From: an uncultured Pelagibacteraceae bacterium
GTDB taxonomy: Bacteria; Pseudomonadota; Alphaproteobacteria; Pelagibacterales; Pelagibacteraceae
DNA: 60,087 nt
Direction of reading: 5' to 3'
Assembly (NCBI GenBank): GCA_902580895.1
Contig: CACHMJ010000007.1
Location: 1 to 60,087, forward strand
Positions 17,968-26,546 of this stretch are shown one piece after another. Position numbers and translations under genes: made by a program. Every line of letters starts with the position of its first letter. Positions within the stretch are counted from its first letter, which is position 1. The notes under the pieces were generated by a model. The model searched no databases, was not told the origin of the DNA, and was given only the letters and a program-made list of their open reading frames with translations.

Positions 17968-18221
17968 TGCTAAAAGAGATTAAATATTTAATATTTTTAT
18001 TACTCATCAGTTTTTTTATATTTTTTACAGGTAAGTATTATTTTTCAGATAATAATAAAAAAAATTCTTTTAGATCCTTGAGTAATATTGACAAAAAAAT
18101 TGATATTTATTCTGAAAAATTACCATTTCTAGAAAATGATACTAAAGATATCATTCAATATGTAGAGAAATCTAATAAAGATAAAAAGAAAAAATTTAAT
18201 TTTTGGAAACTTCTAGACTAA
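17967..18221 (+). CDS. Single-pass membrane protein in the place of a SPOR-domain protein
   Basis: 84 residues: one N-terminal membrane segment (YLIFLLLISFFIFFTGKYYF) and a short charged tail with many Lys. In many alphaproteobacteria a membrane-anchored SPOR protein lies between argS and nagZ; here only an anchor and linker-like tail remain and I see no SPOR fold. I start at ATG 17967 (TGATG with the argS stop) over the GTG at 17964. It overlaps nagZ by one base. Function unknown; septal peptidoglycan is suggested only by position. Confidence 0.7.
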   Translation: MLKEIKYLIFLLLISFFIFFTGKYYFSDNNKKNSFRSLSNIDKKIDIYSEKLPFLENDTKDIIQYVEKSNKDKKKKFNFWKLLD

Positions 18222-19168
18222 TGAATAATCGAAGATCTTTTATTATCGGTATTAAATCAACAAAACTTAACCTTAGAGAAAAGAATTTTCTTAGAAAATA
18301 TAAGCCATGGGGAGTAATTTTATTTACTAGAAACATAAAAGATATTAAACAAGCGAAACAATTAACCACGTCTATACGTAAGATCTTTAATGACAATAAA
18401 TATCCAATCTTAATTGATCAAGAAGGTGGTAGAGTAAACCGACTTAAAAATATTATATCTTTTGAAAATTTAACCTCTGAATTTTTTGGCAAAAAGTTTA
18501 TAAAAAAACCTAAGGAATTTAATTTTTTCTATAAACTATTTATTGATAAAACTTCATATTTATTAAAATTGATAGGAGTTAATATTAATACTTGTCCTGT
18601 TTTAGATCTTAGAAAGAAAGGTTCATCATCAATTATTGGAGACAGATCTTTCTCTAGTAATCCCAAAATAGTTTCTAAAATTGGCGATTATTGTATCAAC
18701 TATCACCATAATAATGGCGTAGGAACTGTTATTAAACATATACCAGGACATGGTTTAGCAAAAGTTGATAGCCACCATTTTACACCCATAATTAATAAAA
18801 AATTAGATTACTTATTAAAAAATGATTTTCTTACTTTCAAAAGAAAAAATTCTTTTTTTGCAATGACAGCACACATTATATTCAAAAAGATTGATTTAAA
18901 AAATACAGTAACGCATTCTAAAAAAATGATAAAATTAATAAGAAATAGAATAGGTTTTAAGAATATTTTGATTTCAGACGATATATCTATGAAAAGTTTA
19001 AAAGGTAAAATTAAAGAAAATACAATCAATGCGTTTAATGCTGGTTGTGATCTTGTTTTACATTGTAATGCTAAAGAAAATGAGATGGAAATTGTTGCTC
19101 AAAATTCACCTTTCATAAGCAAATTTGTAATAAAAAAAACATCACAATTTTACAAGATAATAAGTTAG
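18221..19168 (+). CDS. nagZ: Beta-N-acetylhexosaminidase NagZ (GH3)
   Basis: 315 residues. Removes N-acetylglucosamine from muropeptides in the cytoplasm during cell-wall recycling. The GH3 motif KHIPGHGLAKVDSHH carries the catalytic loop with its Asp and His; LIDQEGGRVNRL and LISDDISM are also typical. I start at ATG 18221 (TAATG coupling) because the in-frame TTG at 18203 lies inside the previous gene. It is followed 9 bases later by scpA. Confidence 0.92.
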   Translation: MNNRRSFIIGIKSTKLNLREKNFLRKYKPWGVILFTRNIKDIKQAKQLTTSIRKIFNDNKYPILIDQEGGRVNRLKNIISFENLTSEFFGKKFIKKPKEFNFFYKLFIDKTSYLLKLIGVNINTCPVLDLRKKGSSSIIGDRSFSSNPKIVSKIGDYCINYHHNNGVGTVIKHIPGHGLAKVDSHHFTPIINKKLDYLLKNDFLTFKRKNSFFAMTAHIIFKKIDLKNTVTHSKKMIKLIRNRIGFKNILISDDISMKSLKGKIKENTINAFNAGCDLVLHCNAKENEMEIVAQNSPFISKFVIKKTSQFYKIIS

Positions 19169-19177
19169 TATTCGTTT

Positions 19178-19915
19178 ATGACAGAAAATGATTCCTCACT
19201 TTTTAGCGTTGATATTGAAAATTATAACGGTCCATTAGATATATTGTTAGACCTTGCAAAATCTCAAAAAGTGAATTTAGAAAATATTTCTATTACAAAA
19301 CTAGCAGATCAATTTCATGATTTTATTACAAATCAAAAAAATTTAAACCTAGAGTCTGCCTCTGAATATTTACTTATGGCCACATGGCTTGCTTATTTGA
19401 AATCTAAACTTCTTTTACCAGGAACGCCTGAGGAAGAATTTAAAGTCCAAGAAGTAGCAGAAAAACTAAAACTCCAACTTAAAAAATTAGAACTAATAAG
19501 ATTATTGTCAGAACAAATGTTAAAACGTAAAAGATTAGGGCGTGAAATTAGAACAAGAGGTTTAAGAGCAGGCATTAGACCAATCTATAATAGTGAAATT
19601 AAAGTAAATTTATTTGAATTACTAAAAACATATTCAACAATTATTATGACTAAAGATTTTCAAAAAATAAATATCCCCAAACTCCCTGTTTTTACAACTG
19701 AAGAGGGGATTAAGACAATTAGAGATTTTTTTGGAAAATTAACTGATTGGAAAAAATTAGAGGACTTGATACCTAAAAATTTTAAGAGTGTTACAAAGTA
19801 CAAAAAAACTGGTACAGCAGGTATTTTTGCAGGATCTCTTGAACTTGTTAAAGAAGGTAATTTAAAAATTAAACAAGAAAATTTATTTGATGATATTTTT
19901 ATTAAGGAAAAATAA
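19178..19915 (+). CDS. scpA: Segregation and condensation protein A
   Basis: 245-residue kleisin subunit that with ScpB closes the SMC ring and helps chromosome segregation. The N-terminal ScpA signature is present: YNGPLDILLDLAKSQKVNL and ATWLAYLKSKLLLPGTPEE; a C-terminal winged-helix part follows. It shares the last base of its stop with the scpB start (TAATG). Confidence 0.93.
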   Translation: MTENDSSLFSVDIENYNGPLDILLDLAKSQKVNLENISITKLADQFHDFITNQKNLNLESASEYLLMATWLAYLKSKLLLPGTPEEEFKVQEVAEKLKLQLKKLELIRLLSEQMLKRKRLGREIRTRGLRAGIRPIYNSEIKVNLFELLKTYSTIIMTKDFQKINIPKLPVFTTEEGIKTIRDFFGKLTDWKKLEDLIPKNFKSVTKYKKTGTAGIFAGSLELVKEGNLKIKQENLFDDIFIKEK

Positions 19916-20622
19916 TGAATAAAAAAATTACAAAAAAAGATAATGTTATTGATTTTCCTAATAAATTATCCTCAATTGAAAAAGAAATTGAAGCCATAGT
20001 TTTTGCAGCTGCCGAGCCACTTGATATTGAAACTATAGAAAATAAGATTTCAAAAAAAACTAATGTTGAAAAAATTTTATTAAAATTACAAAACGAATAT
20101 TCTAATCGAGGTATTAATTTAGTATGTATTTCAAAAAAATGGTCATTTAGAACGTCCCCAAATCTTTCTGAAATTATGAAACAAGAAAAAACTGTTGAAA
20201 AAAAATTATCAAGAGCTGCAATTGAAACACTTGCAATCATTGTTTATCATCAACCGGTGACGCGTGCTGAAATTGAAGAAATTAGAGGTGTTGCATTTGG
20301 TACAAATACTCTTGAAATTTTGATGGAGTTAAACTGGGTAAAACCAGGTGGTAGAAAAGATGTCCCCGGAAAACCTATTCAATATGTTACGACTGATGAT
20401 TTTTTAAGTCATTTCAATCTTCAAAAGTTATCGGATTTACCAACCGTTGATGAATTGGGTGCCGCTGGTCTAATCGATAGTACAAATATTGATAATGCTA
20501 TTTTTGGAACTGGTAAATTTTATAAAGAGAAACAAGATGGTAAAAAAGAGGATATTTATTCGAATATTGATGAAATGCTAAGCAGCACTTTAGACTCTGA
20601 GGAGAAAAATAGGAATTCATAA
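19915..20622 (+). CDS. scpB: Segregation and condensation protein B
   Basis: 235 residues with tandem winged helices. Typical stretches are SRAAIETLAIIVYHQPVTRAE, IEEIRGVAFGTNTLEILMEL and GRKDVPGKPIQYVTTDDFL. The C-terminal extension (KEKQDGKKEDIYSNIDEM) is acidic and variable. Partner of ScpA, translated with it. Confidence 0.93.
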   Translation: MNKKITKKDNVIDFPNKLSSIEKEIEAIVFAAAEPLDIETIENKISKKTNVEKILLKLQNEYSNRGINLVCISKKWSFRTSPNLSEIMKQEKTVEKKLSRAAIETLAIIVYHQPVTRAEIEEIRGVAFGTNTLEILMELNWVKPGGRKDVPGKPIQYVTTDDFLSHFNLQKLSDLPTVDELGAAGLIDSTNIDNAIFGTGKFYKEKQDGKKEDIYSNIDEMLSSTLDSEEKNRNS

Positions 20623-20677
20623 CTTAGGTTAAAAAAAGTCACTTTTAAATTGAGAGTAAAAGATATATAAGTTTTCT

Positions 20678-20878
20678 ATGAGCATAGGTATTTGGCAAAT
20701 AGCAATTGTTGTTATACTTGTAGTGTTACTTTTTGGAAGAGGTAAGATTTCAAGTCTGATGGGAGATGTTGCTAAAGGAATTAAAAGCTTCAAAAAAGGT
20801 ATGGCATCAGATGTTACTGATGACAACGAACCTAAAAATATTTCCGAAGATAATCAAGATAATAACAAAAAAGATTAA
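20678..20878 (+). CDS. tatA: Twin-arginine translocase subunit TatA
   Basis: 66 residues: an N-terminal membrane helix ([20 protein letters not shown]), the hinge [13 protein letters not shown] and amphipathic helix [11 protein letters not shown], then an acidic tail. Forms the channel of the Tat system for folded proteins. First of tatABC; 5 bases separate it from tatB. Confidence 0.93.
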   Translation: MSIGIWQIAIVVILVVLLFGRGKISSLMGDVAKGIKSFKKGMASDVTDDNEPKNISEDNQDNNKKD

Positions 20879-20883
20879 ATCAC

Positions 20884-21099
20884 ATGCCTACTATTGGTTG
20901 GTTTGAGATTTTAATTATCGTAGCAATAGCTATTGTTGTTCTTGGACCAAAAGATTTTCCAATAATGTTAAAAAAAGTTGGCTCATGGATTGGTACAATT
21001 AAGAATTATATCAACAACGTCCAAAATGAAGTTTCAAATATTGATATTGAAAATGACAAGATAGAAAAAAAAGAAGAAAAAAAGCATGAGTCAGAATGA
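20884..21099 (+). CDS. tatB: Twin-arginine translocase subunit TatB
   Basis: 71 residues, short for TatB. Signature MPTIGWFEILIIVAIAIVVL then LGPKDFPIMLKKVGSWIG; the Gly-Pro after the helix separates TatB from TatA. The tail is charged and shortened. It overlaps tatC by 14 bases. Confidence 0.9.
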   Translation: MPTIGWFEILIIVAIAIVVLGPKDFPIMLKKVGSWIGTIKNYINNVQNEVSNIDIENDKIEKKEEKKHESE

Positions 21100-21856
21100 T
21101 AAAGAAGGCAGTTTTGTAAGCCATTTAGCTGAACTAAGAAAAAGACTTATACATAGTTTTATTTTTCTAATTGTTTTTTTTATTGGATGTTATTTTTTTG
21201 CAGAACATTTATATGGTTTTTTAGTAGATCCTTTCGCCCAAGCTGTTAAAGACGATGGAACCAACAGACGATTAATATTTACTGCACTCCAGGAAACCTT
21301 TTTAACATATCTAAAAATTTCTTTCTTTACAGCATTCTTTGTCACTTGCCCGTTTATACTAATGCAAATTTGGAAATTTATAGCGCCTGGTTTATATAAA
21401 CATGAAAAGCATGCAATATTACCTTATCTAATATTAACTCCAGTGCTTTTTTTTCTTGGAGGGATGTTAGTTTATTATTTGATAATGCCTTTAGCGATAA
21501 AATTTTTTTTATCGTTTGAAAGCACAGGTTTATCTACAAATTTACCAATTCAATTAGAAGCTAAGGTAAATGAATATTTATCACTAGTCATGAAACTTAT
21601 TTTTGCTTTTGGTATAAGTTTTCAATTACCTGTAGTCTTAAGTTTACTAGCAAGAATTGGTGTTGTTGATTCTGAATTTTTAAAGAAAAGAAGAAAATAT
21701 GTTGTAGTTATAATTTTTGCTGCAGCAGCATTATTAACACCACCTGACCCTATAACCCAAATTGGTTTAGCCATTCCATTATTAATTTTATATGAATTAT
21801 CAATTTTTTCTGTAAAGTTTATAGAGGACAAGAAATTTAAAGATTCTAATGCATAA
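21086..21856 (+). CDS. tatC: Twin-arginine translocase subunit TatC
   Basis: 256 residues with six hydrophobic segments. The N-terminal signal-peptide-binding motif SFVSHLAELRKRLIHS and the loop FALQETFLTYLKIS-like sequence (FTALQETFLTYLKIS) are conserved. It recognises twin-arginine signals; one probable substrate, an M48 protease, is encoded at 34.9 kb. Overlaps serS by 8 bases. Confidence 0.95.
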   Translation: MSQNDKEGSFVSHLAELRKRLIHSFIFLIVFFIGCYFFAEHLYGFLVDPFAQAVKDDGTNRRLIFTALQETFLTYLKISFFTAFFVTCPFILMQIWKFIAPGLYKHEKHAILPYLILTPVLFFLGGMLVYYLIMPLAIKFFLSFESTGLSTNLPIQLEAKVNEYLSLVMKLIFAFGISFQLPVVLSLLARIGVVDSEFLKKRRKYVVVIIFAAAALLTPPDPITQIGLAIPLLILYELSIFSVKFIEDKKFKDSNA

Positions 21857-23108
21857 CTTAAAGGAAATAAGAAAAAATTTTGATGATTTTAAAGACGCTC
21901 TGAAAAGTAGATTTCTTAAGATAGATTTTAATGAAATTAAAGATTTAGATACCAAAAATAGAAATCTTATTCAAAAAAAAGAATCTTTAGAAAATGAAAA
22001 GAAAGAAATTTCAAAATCTAAAGATGAAAAATTATTTAAAAAATCAAAAGAAATTTCAAATGAAATAGACGAAATATCAAAACAGCAAAAAATAATAAAA
22101 GACAAACTAGATAAAATTTTATCATTTATCCCAAATATTCCTCATAAAGATGTTCCGAGTGGAAAAGATGAAAATGATAACGTAGAAATAATGAAATCAG
22201 GTCGAATACCAAATTTTGATTTTAAACCTTTATCACATTATGAATTAGGTGAAAAACTTGGAATGCTTGATTTTGACCTGGCCACAAAAACTTCAGGTGC
22301 ACGGTTTGTATTTGTTAAAAATAAACTAGCACTACTAGAAAGGGCTATTTCAAATTTTATGTTAGATACACACATTTTAAAAAATGGTTATGAAGAAATT
22401 TCACCACCTTTATTTGCCTCTGAAAGTACAATGTTTGGTACAGGTCAACTTCCTAAATTTGAAAATGATCAATTTGAAATCAAACTGGATGATAATGGGG
22501 AAAGAAAGTTTTTGATACCTACTGCAGAAGTGATTTTAACTAATATTGTTAAAGATAAAATTATTAATCAAAAAGATCTACCAATGAGATTTGTTGCATC
22601 TACACCATGCTTCAGAAAAGAGGCGGGTAGTTATGGTAAAGATACAAAAGGTATGATTAGACAGCATCAGTTTTACAAAGTTGAAATGGTTAGTATCGTC
22701 GAACAAGAAAAATGCCTAGAAGAACTTGAGAGAATGACGAAATGTGCAACATCAATTTTAGATCTATTAGAATTACCATACAGAAAAATGATCTTATGCA
22801 GTGGTGACATGGGATTTAGTGCTGAAAAAACATATGACATTGAAGTTTGGCTACCTTCAGAAAAAAAATATAGAGAAATTTCTTCTTGTTCTTCTTGTTC
22901 AACTTTTCAAGCTGTAAGAATGAAAGCAAGATATAAGAATCAGAAAAAAGAAACTCTTTTTGTTGGTACTTTAAATGGGAGCGGTCTAGCTGTAGGTAGA
23001 ACTTTAATAGCAGTTTTAGAAAATAATCAACAAAAAGATGGTTCCATAATAATTCCAAAAGTTTTAAGACCGTATATGGACAATTTGGAAAAAATTTTCG
23101 TCAAATAA
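21849..23108 (+). CDS. serS: Seryl-tRNA synthetase
   Basis: 419-residue class II synthetase. An N-terminal coiled-coil arm (residues about 30-100, Lys/Glu/Ile rich) binds tRNA; motif 2 is PCFRKEAGSYGKDTKGMIR and motif 3 NGSGLAVGRTLIAVLE. A complete gene following tatC as in other alphaproteobacteria. Confidence 0.97.
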   Translation: MHNLKEIRKNFDDFKDALKSRFLKIDFNEIKDLDTKNRNLIQKKESLENEKKEISKSKDEKLFKKSKEISNEIDEISKQQKIIKDKLDKILSFIPNIPHKDVPSGKDENDNVEIMKSGRIPNFDFKPLSHYELGEKLGMLDFDLATKTSGARFVFVKNKLALLERAISNFMLDTHILKNGYEEISPPLFASESTMFGTGQLPKFENDQFEIKLDDNGERKFLIPTAEVILTNIVKDKIINQKDLPMRFVASTPCFRKEAGSYGKDTKGMIRQHQFYKVEMVSIVEQEKCLEELERMTKCATSILDLLELPYRKMILCSGDMGFSAEKTYDIEVWLPSEKKYREISSCSSCSTFQAVRMKARYKNQKKETLFVGTLNGSGLAVGRTLIAVLENNQQKDGSIIIPKVLRPYMDNLEKIFVK

Positions 23109-23162
23109 AGTTGTTTTAATCTTTTAGATGGTATAAATAATCAATTTTAATTAAGGAGTTTT

Positions 23163-23450
23163 ATGGATAGTGCAGGAATAGGACAATTTATACCGTTAAT
23201 TTTGATTTTTGTTATTTTTTATTTTTTCTTAATAAGACCTCAGCAAAAAAAAGTTAAAGAACATAAAGCCATGGTTGAGAGTTTAAAGAAAGGTGACAAA
23301 ATTGTAACCTCTGGTGGTATTACAGGAACGATTTCAAGAGTTGTAGATAATGATAAAATTGAAGTAGAGATTGCTGACAACGTAACAGTTGAGGTGATTA
23401 GAGGTACTGGTGTTCAAAGTTTAATGAATTCTCAAGAAGTAAAAAAATAA
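23163..23450 (+). CDS. yajC: Preprotein translocase accessory subunit YajC
   Basis: 95-residue single-pass protein: IPLILIFVIFYFFLIRPQQK, then the conserved KVKEHKAMVESLKKGDKIV and TSGGITGTI. Binds SecDF. AAGGAG precedes the ATG, and TATAAA at 23131-23136 could be a -10 element, so a yajC-secD-secF transcript may start here. Confidence 0.94.
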   Translation: MDSAGIGQFIPLILIFVIFYFFLIRPQQKKVKEHKAMVESLKKGDKIVTSGGITGTISRVVDNDKIEVEIADNVTVEVIRGTGVQSLMNSQEVKK

Positions 23451-23466
23451 TTTTTTTGAATTTAAA

Positions 23467-25020
23467 GTGTTATATTTTTCAAAATTAAGAATTATTTTTA
23501 TTACTATAATTTCCTTACTTTTTATTATATTTGCTTTATCTAACCTTTTTAATTTCGATAACAAAATATTAAATAAAAAAATTAATTTAGGCTTAGATCT
23601 ACAAGGTGGGTCTTATCTTTTATTGGAAATTGATAATGATCCAGTAATCGAGCAAAAACTTCAAAATTTAACAGTTACGATAAGAAATTATTTTAAAGAA
23701 AAAAATGTCAGAATTACAAATTTTAAACTTTTAAATCAGACCTTATCATTTACCTCAGATGAAAATTCAAAACAGACTATATTGGATGAATTTACGTCTG
23801 AAGAAAGTGAATTAAATCCTTATTATCAAAGATTTAAATCACATCAATTAGATATAGTTGAGGAAAATAATTTTTTTAAAGTTTCGTTCTCTAAGCAAGG
23901 AATTATTAATTTAAAAACATCATCTCAAGATCAAGCGCTAGAAATAGTCAGAAGAAGGATAGATGAAATCGGTACAAATGAACCCAATATTTTAAAAAGA
24001 GGTAATGACAGAATATTAGTTGAGTTGCCAGGTTTAGATGATCCAATGAGAATAAAATCTTTACTTGGAAAAACTGCAAATTTAACATTTAGATTTGTTA
24101 CGAATGATACTGAAAGTTCATTCGGAGCAGAAAAATTAGAATTCGAAGATGGTACCGAGGAAGCAATGGTTAGTAAAAGAATTATACTAAGTGGTGAAAA
24201 TCTTCTAGATGCTCAACCAAGAATGGATACAGAAAACAATGAGACTGTTGTGACCTTTTCTCTGGATAGAGTAGGAGCAAAAAGATTCGGTAAAGCAACA
24301 TCAAATGGTATTGGTAAAAGATTAGCTATCGTTTTGGATGGAAAAGTTATTAGTGCACCAGTTATCAGAGATACTATTGCAACTGGGTCTGGTCAAATTA
24401 GTGGAGGATTTACATTTCAATCAGCAACAGATCTCGCTTTACTTTTAAGATCAGGTGCATTGCCTGCTCCTCTAAATATTATTGAAGAGAGAACTGTTGG
24501 TCCAGATTTAGGACAGGACTCTATAAACGCAGGTATGATTGCTTTATTAATTGGTTTTATATTGGTCATACTTTATATTATTGTTAAATATAAAATCTTT
24601 GGAATCATTACTAATATTGCTTTAATATTAAATCTTTTCATATTAGTTGGAGTACTAACTATTTTTGAAGCAACCTTAACTCTACCTGGTATAGCAGGAA
24701 TAATCCTTACCGTAGGTATGGCCGTTGATGCAAATGTTCTAATTTTTGAGAGAATTAAAGAGGAGTTAAAGAGCGAAAAAAATAATTTAATAGCATTTGA
24801 TAGTGGTTATACAAAATCCAGAACTGCTATATTAGATGCGAATATTACTACTTTATTAGCAGCGATTATTTTATTTTTTATGGGATCAGGTCCAATTAAA
24901 GGTTTTTCATTAACACTAGGAATTGGGATATTTACAACATTATTCACTGTCTATTTTATTGCAAGATTATTGACCGTTTTGTATGTATCAAAAAACAAAG
25001 AAAAAGAGGGACTGATTTAG
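23467..25020 (+). CDS. secD: Protein translocase subunit SecD
   Basis: 517 residues. Uses proton motive force to help complete protein export. N-terminal anchor, then NLGLDLQGGSYLLLEID, the periplasmic P1 region, and six membrane segments with the conserved GMAVDANVLIFERIKEEL. The start is GTG at 23467 without a good ribosome site. The stop abuts the secF start. Confidence 0.96.
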   Translation: MLYFSKLRIIFITIISLLFIIFALSNLFNFDNKILNKKINLGLDLQGGSYLLLEIDNDPVIEQKLQNLTVTIRNYFKEKNVRITNFKLLNQTLSFTSDENSKQTILDEFTSEESELNPYYQRFKSHQLDIVEENNFFKVSFSKQGIINLKTSSQDQALEIVRRRIDEIGTNEPNILKRGNDRILVELPGLDDPMRIKSLLGKTANLTFRFVTNDTESSFGAEKLEFEDGTEEAMVSKRIILSGENLLDAQPRMDTENNETVVTFSLDRVGAKRFGKATSNGIGKRLAIVLDGKVISAPVIRDTIATGSGQISGGFTFQSATDLALLLRSGALPAPLNIIEERTVGPDLGQDSINAGMIALLIGFILVILYIIVKYKIFGIITNIALILNLFILVGVLTIFEATLTLPGIAGIILTVGMAVDANVLIFERIKEELKSEKNNLIAFDSGYTKSRTAILDANITTLLAAIILFFMGSGPIKGFSLTLGIGIFTTLFTVYFIARLLTVLYVSKNKEKEGLI

Positions 25021-25905
25021 ATGATAGCCTTTAACAAATATTATAATAAATTTAATATTCTTTCAGTATCTTTAGTAATTGTTTCTTTATTATTACTTAT
25101 GTTTAAAGGTTTAAATTTTGGAATAGATTTTAAAGGTGGAACTCTTATTGAATTAAGATCTACAGACAGTAAAATTAATGTTTCCTCACTAAGGGATAAT
25201 TTAAGTCAAATGAATCTGGGCGATGTATCTGTTAAAAACTTTGGTAATGAGACTGATTTTTTAATTAAGTTTGAAAATAATGAAAATAAAAATGTAATTG
25301 AAGAAATTAAAAAGAATTTAGATAAATCATTCGGGAACAACTTCAATTTCAGAAGAGTAGAAAATGTTGGTCCTAAAGTTAGTGCTGAATTATTAAGATC
25401 AGGTGTTATTGCAATATCAGTGGCTTTGTTTTTGATGCTTGTCTATATTTGGATAAGATTTGAATGGCAATTTAGCTTAGGTGCCATAGTAGCTTTATTC
25501 CATGATGTCATTGTTACACTTGGTCTCTTTTCTTTATTGGGTCTAGAGATTAATCTTTCAATAATTGCAGCTGTACTCACAATAGTTGGTTATTCAATGA
25601 ATGATACAGTTGTTATTTTCGATAGAGTTAGAGAAAATTTAAGAAAATATTCAGACATAAAAATTTTTGAATTAACAAATATTTCTATAAACGAAACTTT
25701 ATCTCGAACTTTGATTACTTCTGTAACAACTCTGTTAGCCTTATTTTCAATATTCTTTTTTGGTGGTGAAGTATTAAAAGGTTTTTCTTTAGCCATGATA
25801 TTCGGTGTAATTTTTGGAACTTATTCATCAATTTATATTGCAAATACAGTGCTAGTTAGACTCAATGTGTCTCAAAAAACAGTTCTTAGAGAAGATAAAA
25901 ATTAA
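25021..25905 (+). CDS. secF: Protein translocase subunit SecF
   Basis: 294 residues. Conserved LNFGIDFKGGTLIELR after the first membrane segment, NVGPKVSAELL, and GYSMNDTVVIFDRVRENLR in the membrane half. Partner of SecD, with zero bases between them. Its end overlaps the convergent PuuD-like gene by 4 bases. Confidence 0.96.
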   Translation: MIAFNKYYNKFNILSVSLVIVSLLLLMFKGLNFGIDFKGGTLIELRSTDSKINVSSLRDNLSQMNLGDVSVKNFGNETDFLIKFENNENKNVIEEIKKNLDKSFGNNFNFRRVENVGPKVSAELLRSGVIAISVALFLMLVYIWIRFEWQFSLGAIVALFHDVIVTLGLFSLLGLEINLSIIAAVLTIVGYSMNDTVVIFDRVRENLRKYSDIKIFELTNISINETLSRTLITSVTTLLALFSIFFFGGEVLKGFSLAMIFGVIFGTYSSIYIANTVLVRLNVSQKTVLREDKN

Positions 25906-26504
25906 TATAAATTTTGAGCAGCTACCATTGAAAGTAGCATTGGTAAAGATAATAAAGTATTCGTTCTTGAAAACAACATTGCTGTTTTAGCTGATTTTGC
26001 TTTTACCTCAGGTTCACATTCCACTATACCTAAAGCTTTTTTCTGATTTGGCCAAATTACAAACCATACATTAAAAGCCATAACAACACCTAACCACATT
26101 CCAATTCCAATTGCAGTATGTTTTGGCACTCCTGATCCTATACTTAAAGTCATTGCGTCGTGAAGATATCCATTTAACCATGCGAGTATAAATCCTGATA
26201 GGATTGTAAGTGCTGCTGCCCATCTAAAATAAAAAAGAGCAGCTGGAGCAATTACCTTACCAATTGCAGGTTTTTGCTCATCAGGTATTTTACCCATATT
26301 AGGAATTTGAACGAAATTAAAATACCACAAAAGACCTATCCACATTATAGCTACTACTACGTGAAAAAATCTTGTCAACCAAGACCAGAAAAGTCTATCG
26401 AAACTAAATCCGTCATTTTGATAGAACAATCCTATAAAAACAATTACAGCTAATCCTAATGAAGCATGAATTGTTCTTGGTAGAGAGGCTAATAATTTAT
26501 CCAT
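25902..26504 (-). CDS. PuuD-like membrane protein (urate oxidase N-terminal domain family), no cytochrome domain
   Basis: 200 residues with about five membrane segments. It resembles the membrane part of the PuuD-type urate hydroxylase family (RFFHVVVAIMWIGLLWYFNFVQ, then FNVWFVIWPNQKKALG). Full PuuD has a C-terminal cytochrome c domain; here no CXXCH motif exists and the protein is membrane part only. The family-typical His in RFFHVV and in VPKHTAIG could bind heme. Whether it acts on urate is unknown; no purine-breakdown genes are near. Confidence 0.75.
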   Translation of the reverse strand: MDKLLASLPRTIHASLGLAVIVFIGLFYQNDGFSFDRLFWSWLTRFFHVVVAIMWIGLLWYFNFVQIPNMGKIPDEQKPAIGKVIAPAALFYFRWAAALTILSGFILAWLNGYLHDAMTLSIGSGVPKHTAIGIGMWLGVVMAFNVWFVIWPNQKKALGIVECEPEVKAKSAKTAMLFSRTNTLLSLPMLLSMVAAQNLY

Positions 26505-26546
26505 AACTAAATATACTAATTTTGATTATGTTTAACAATGATTTTT

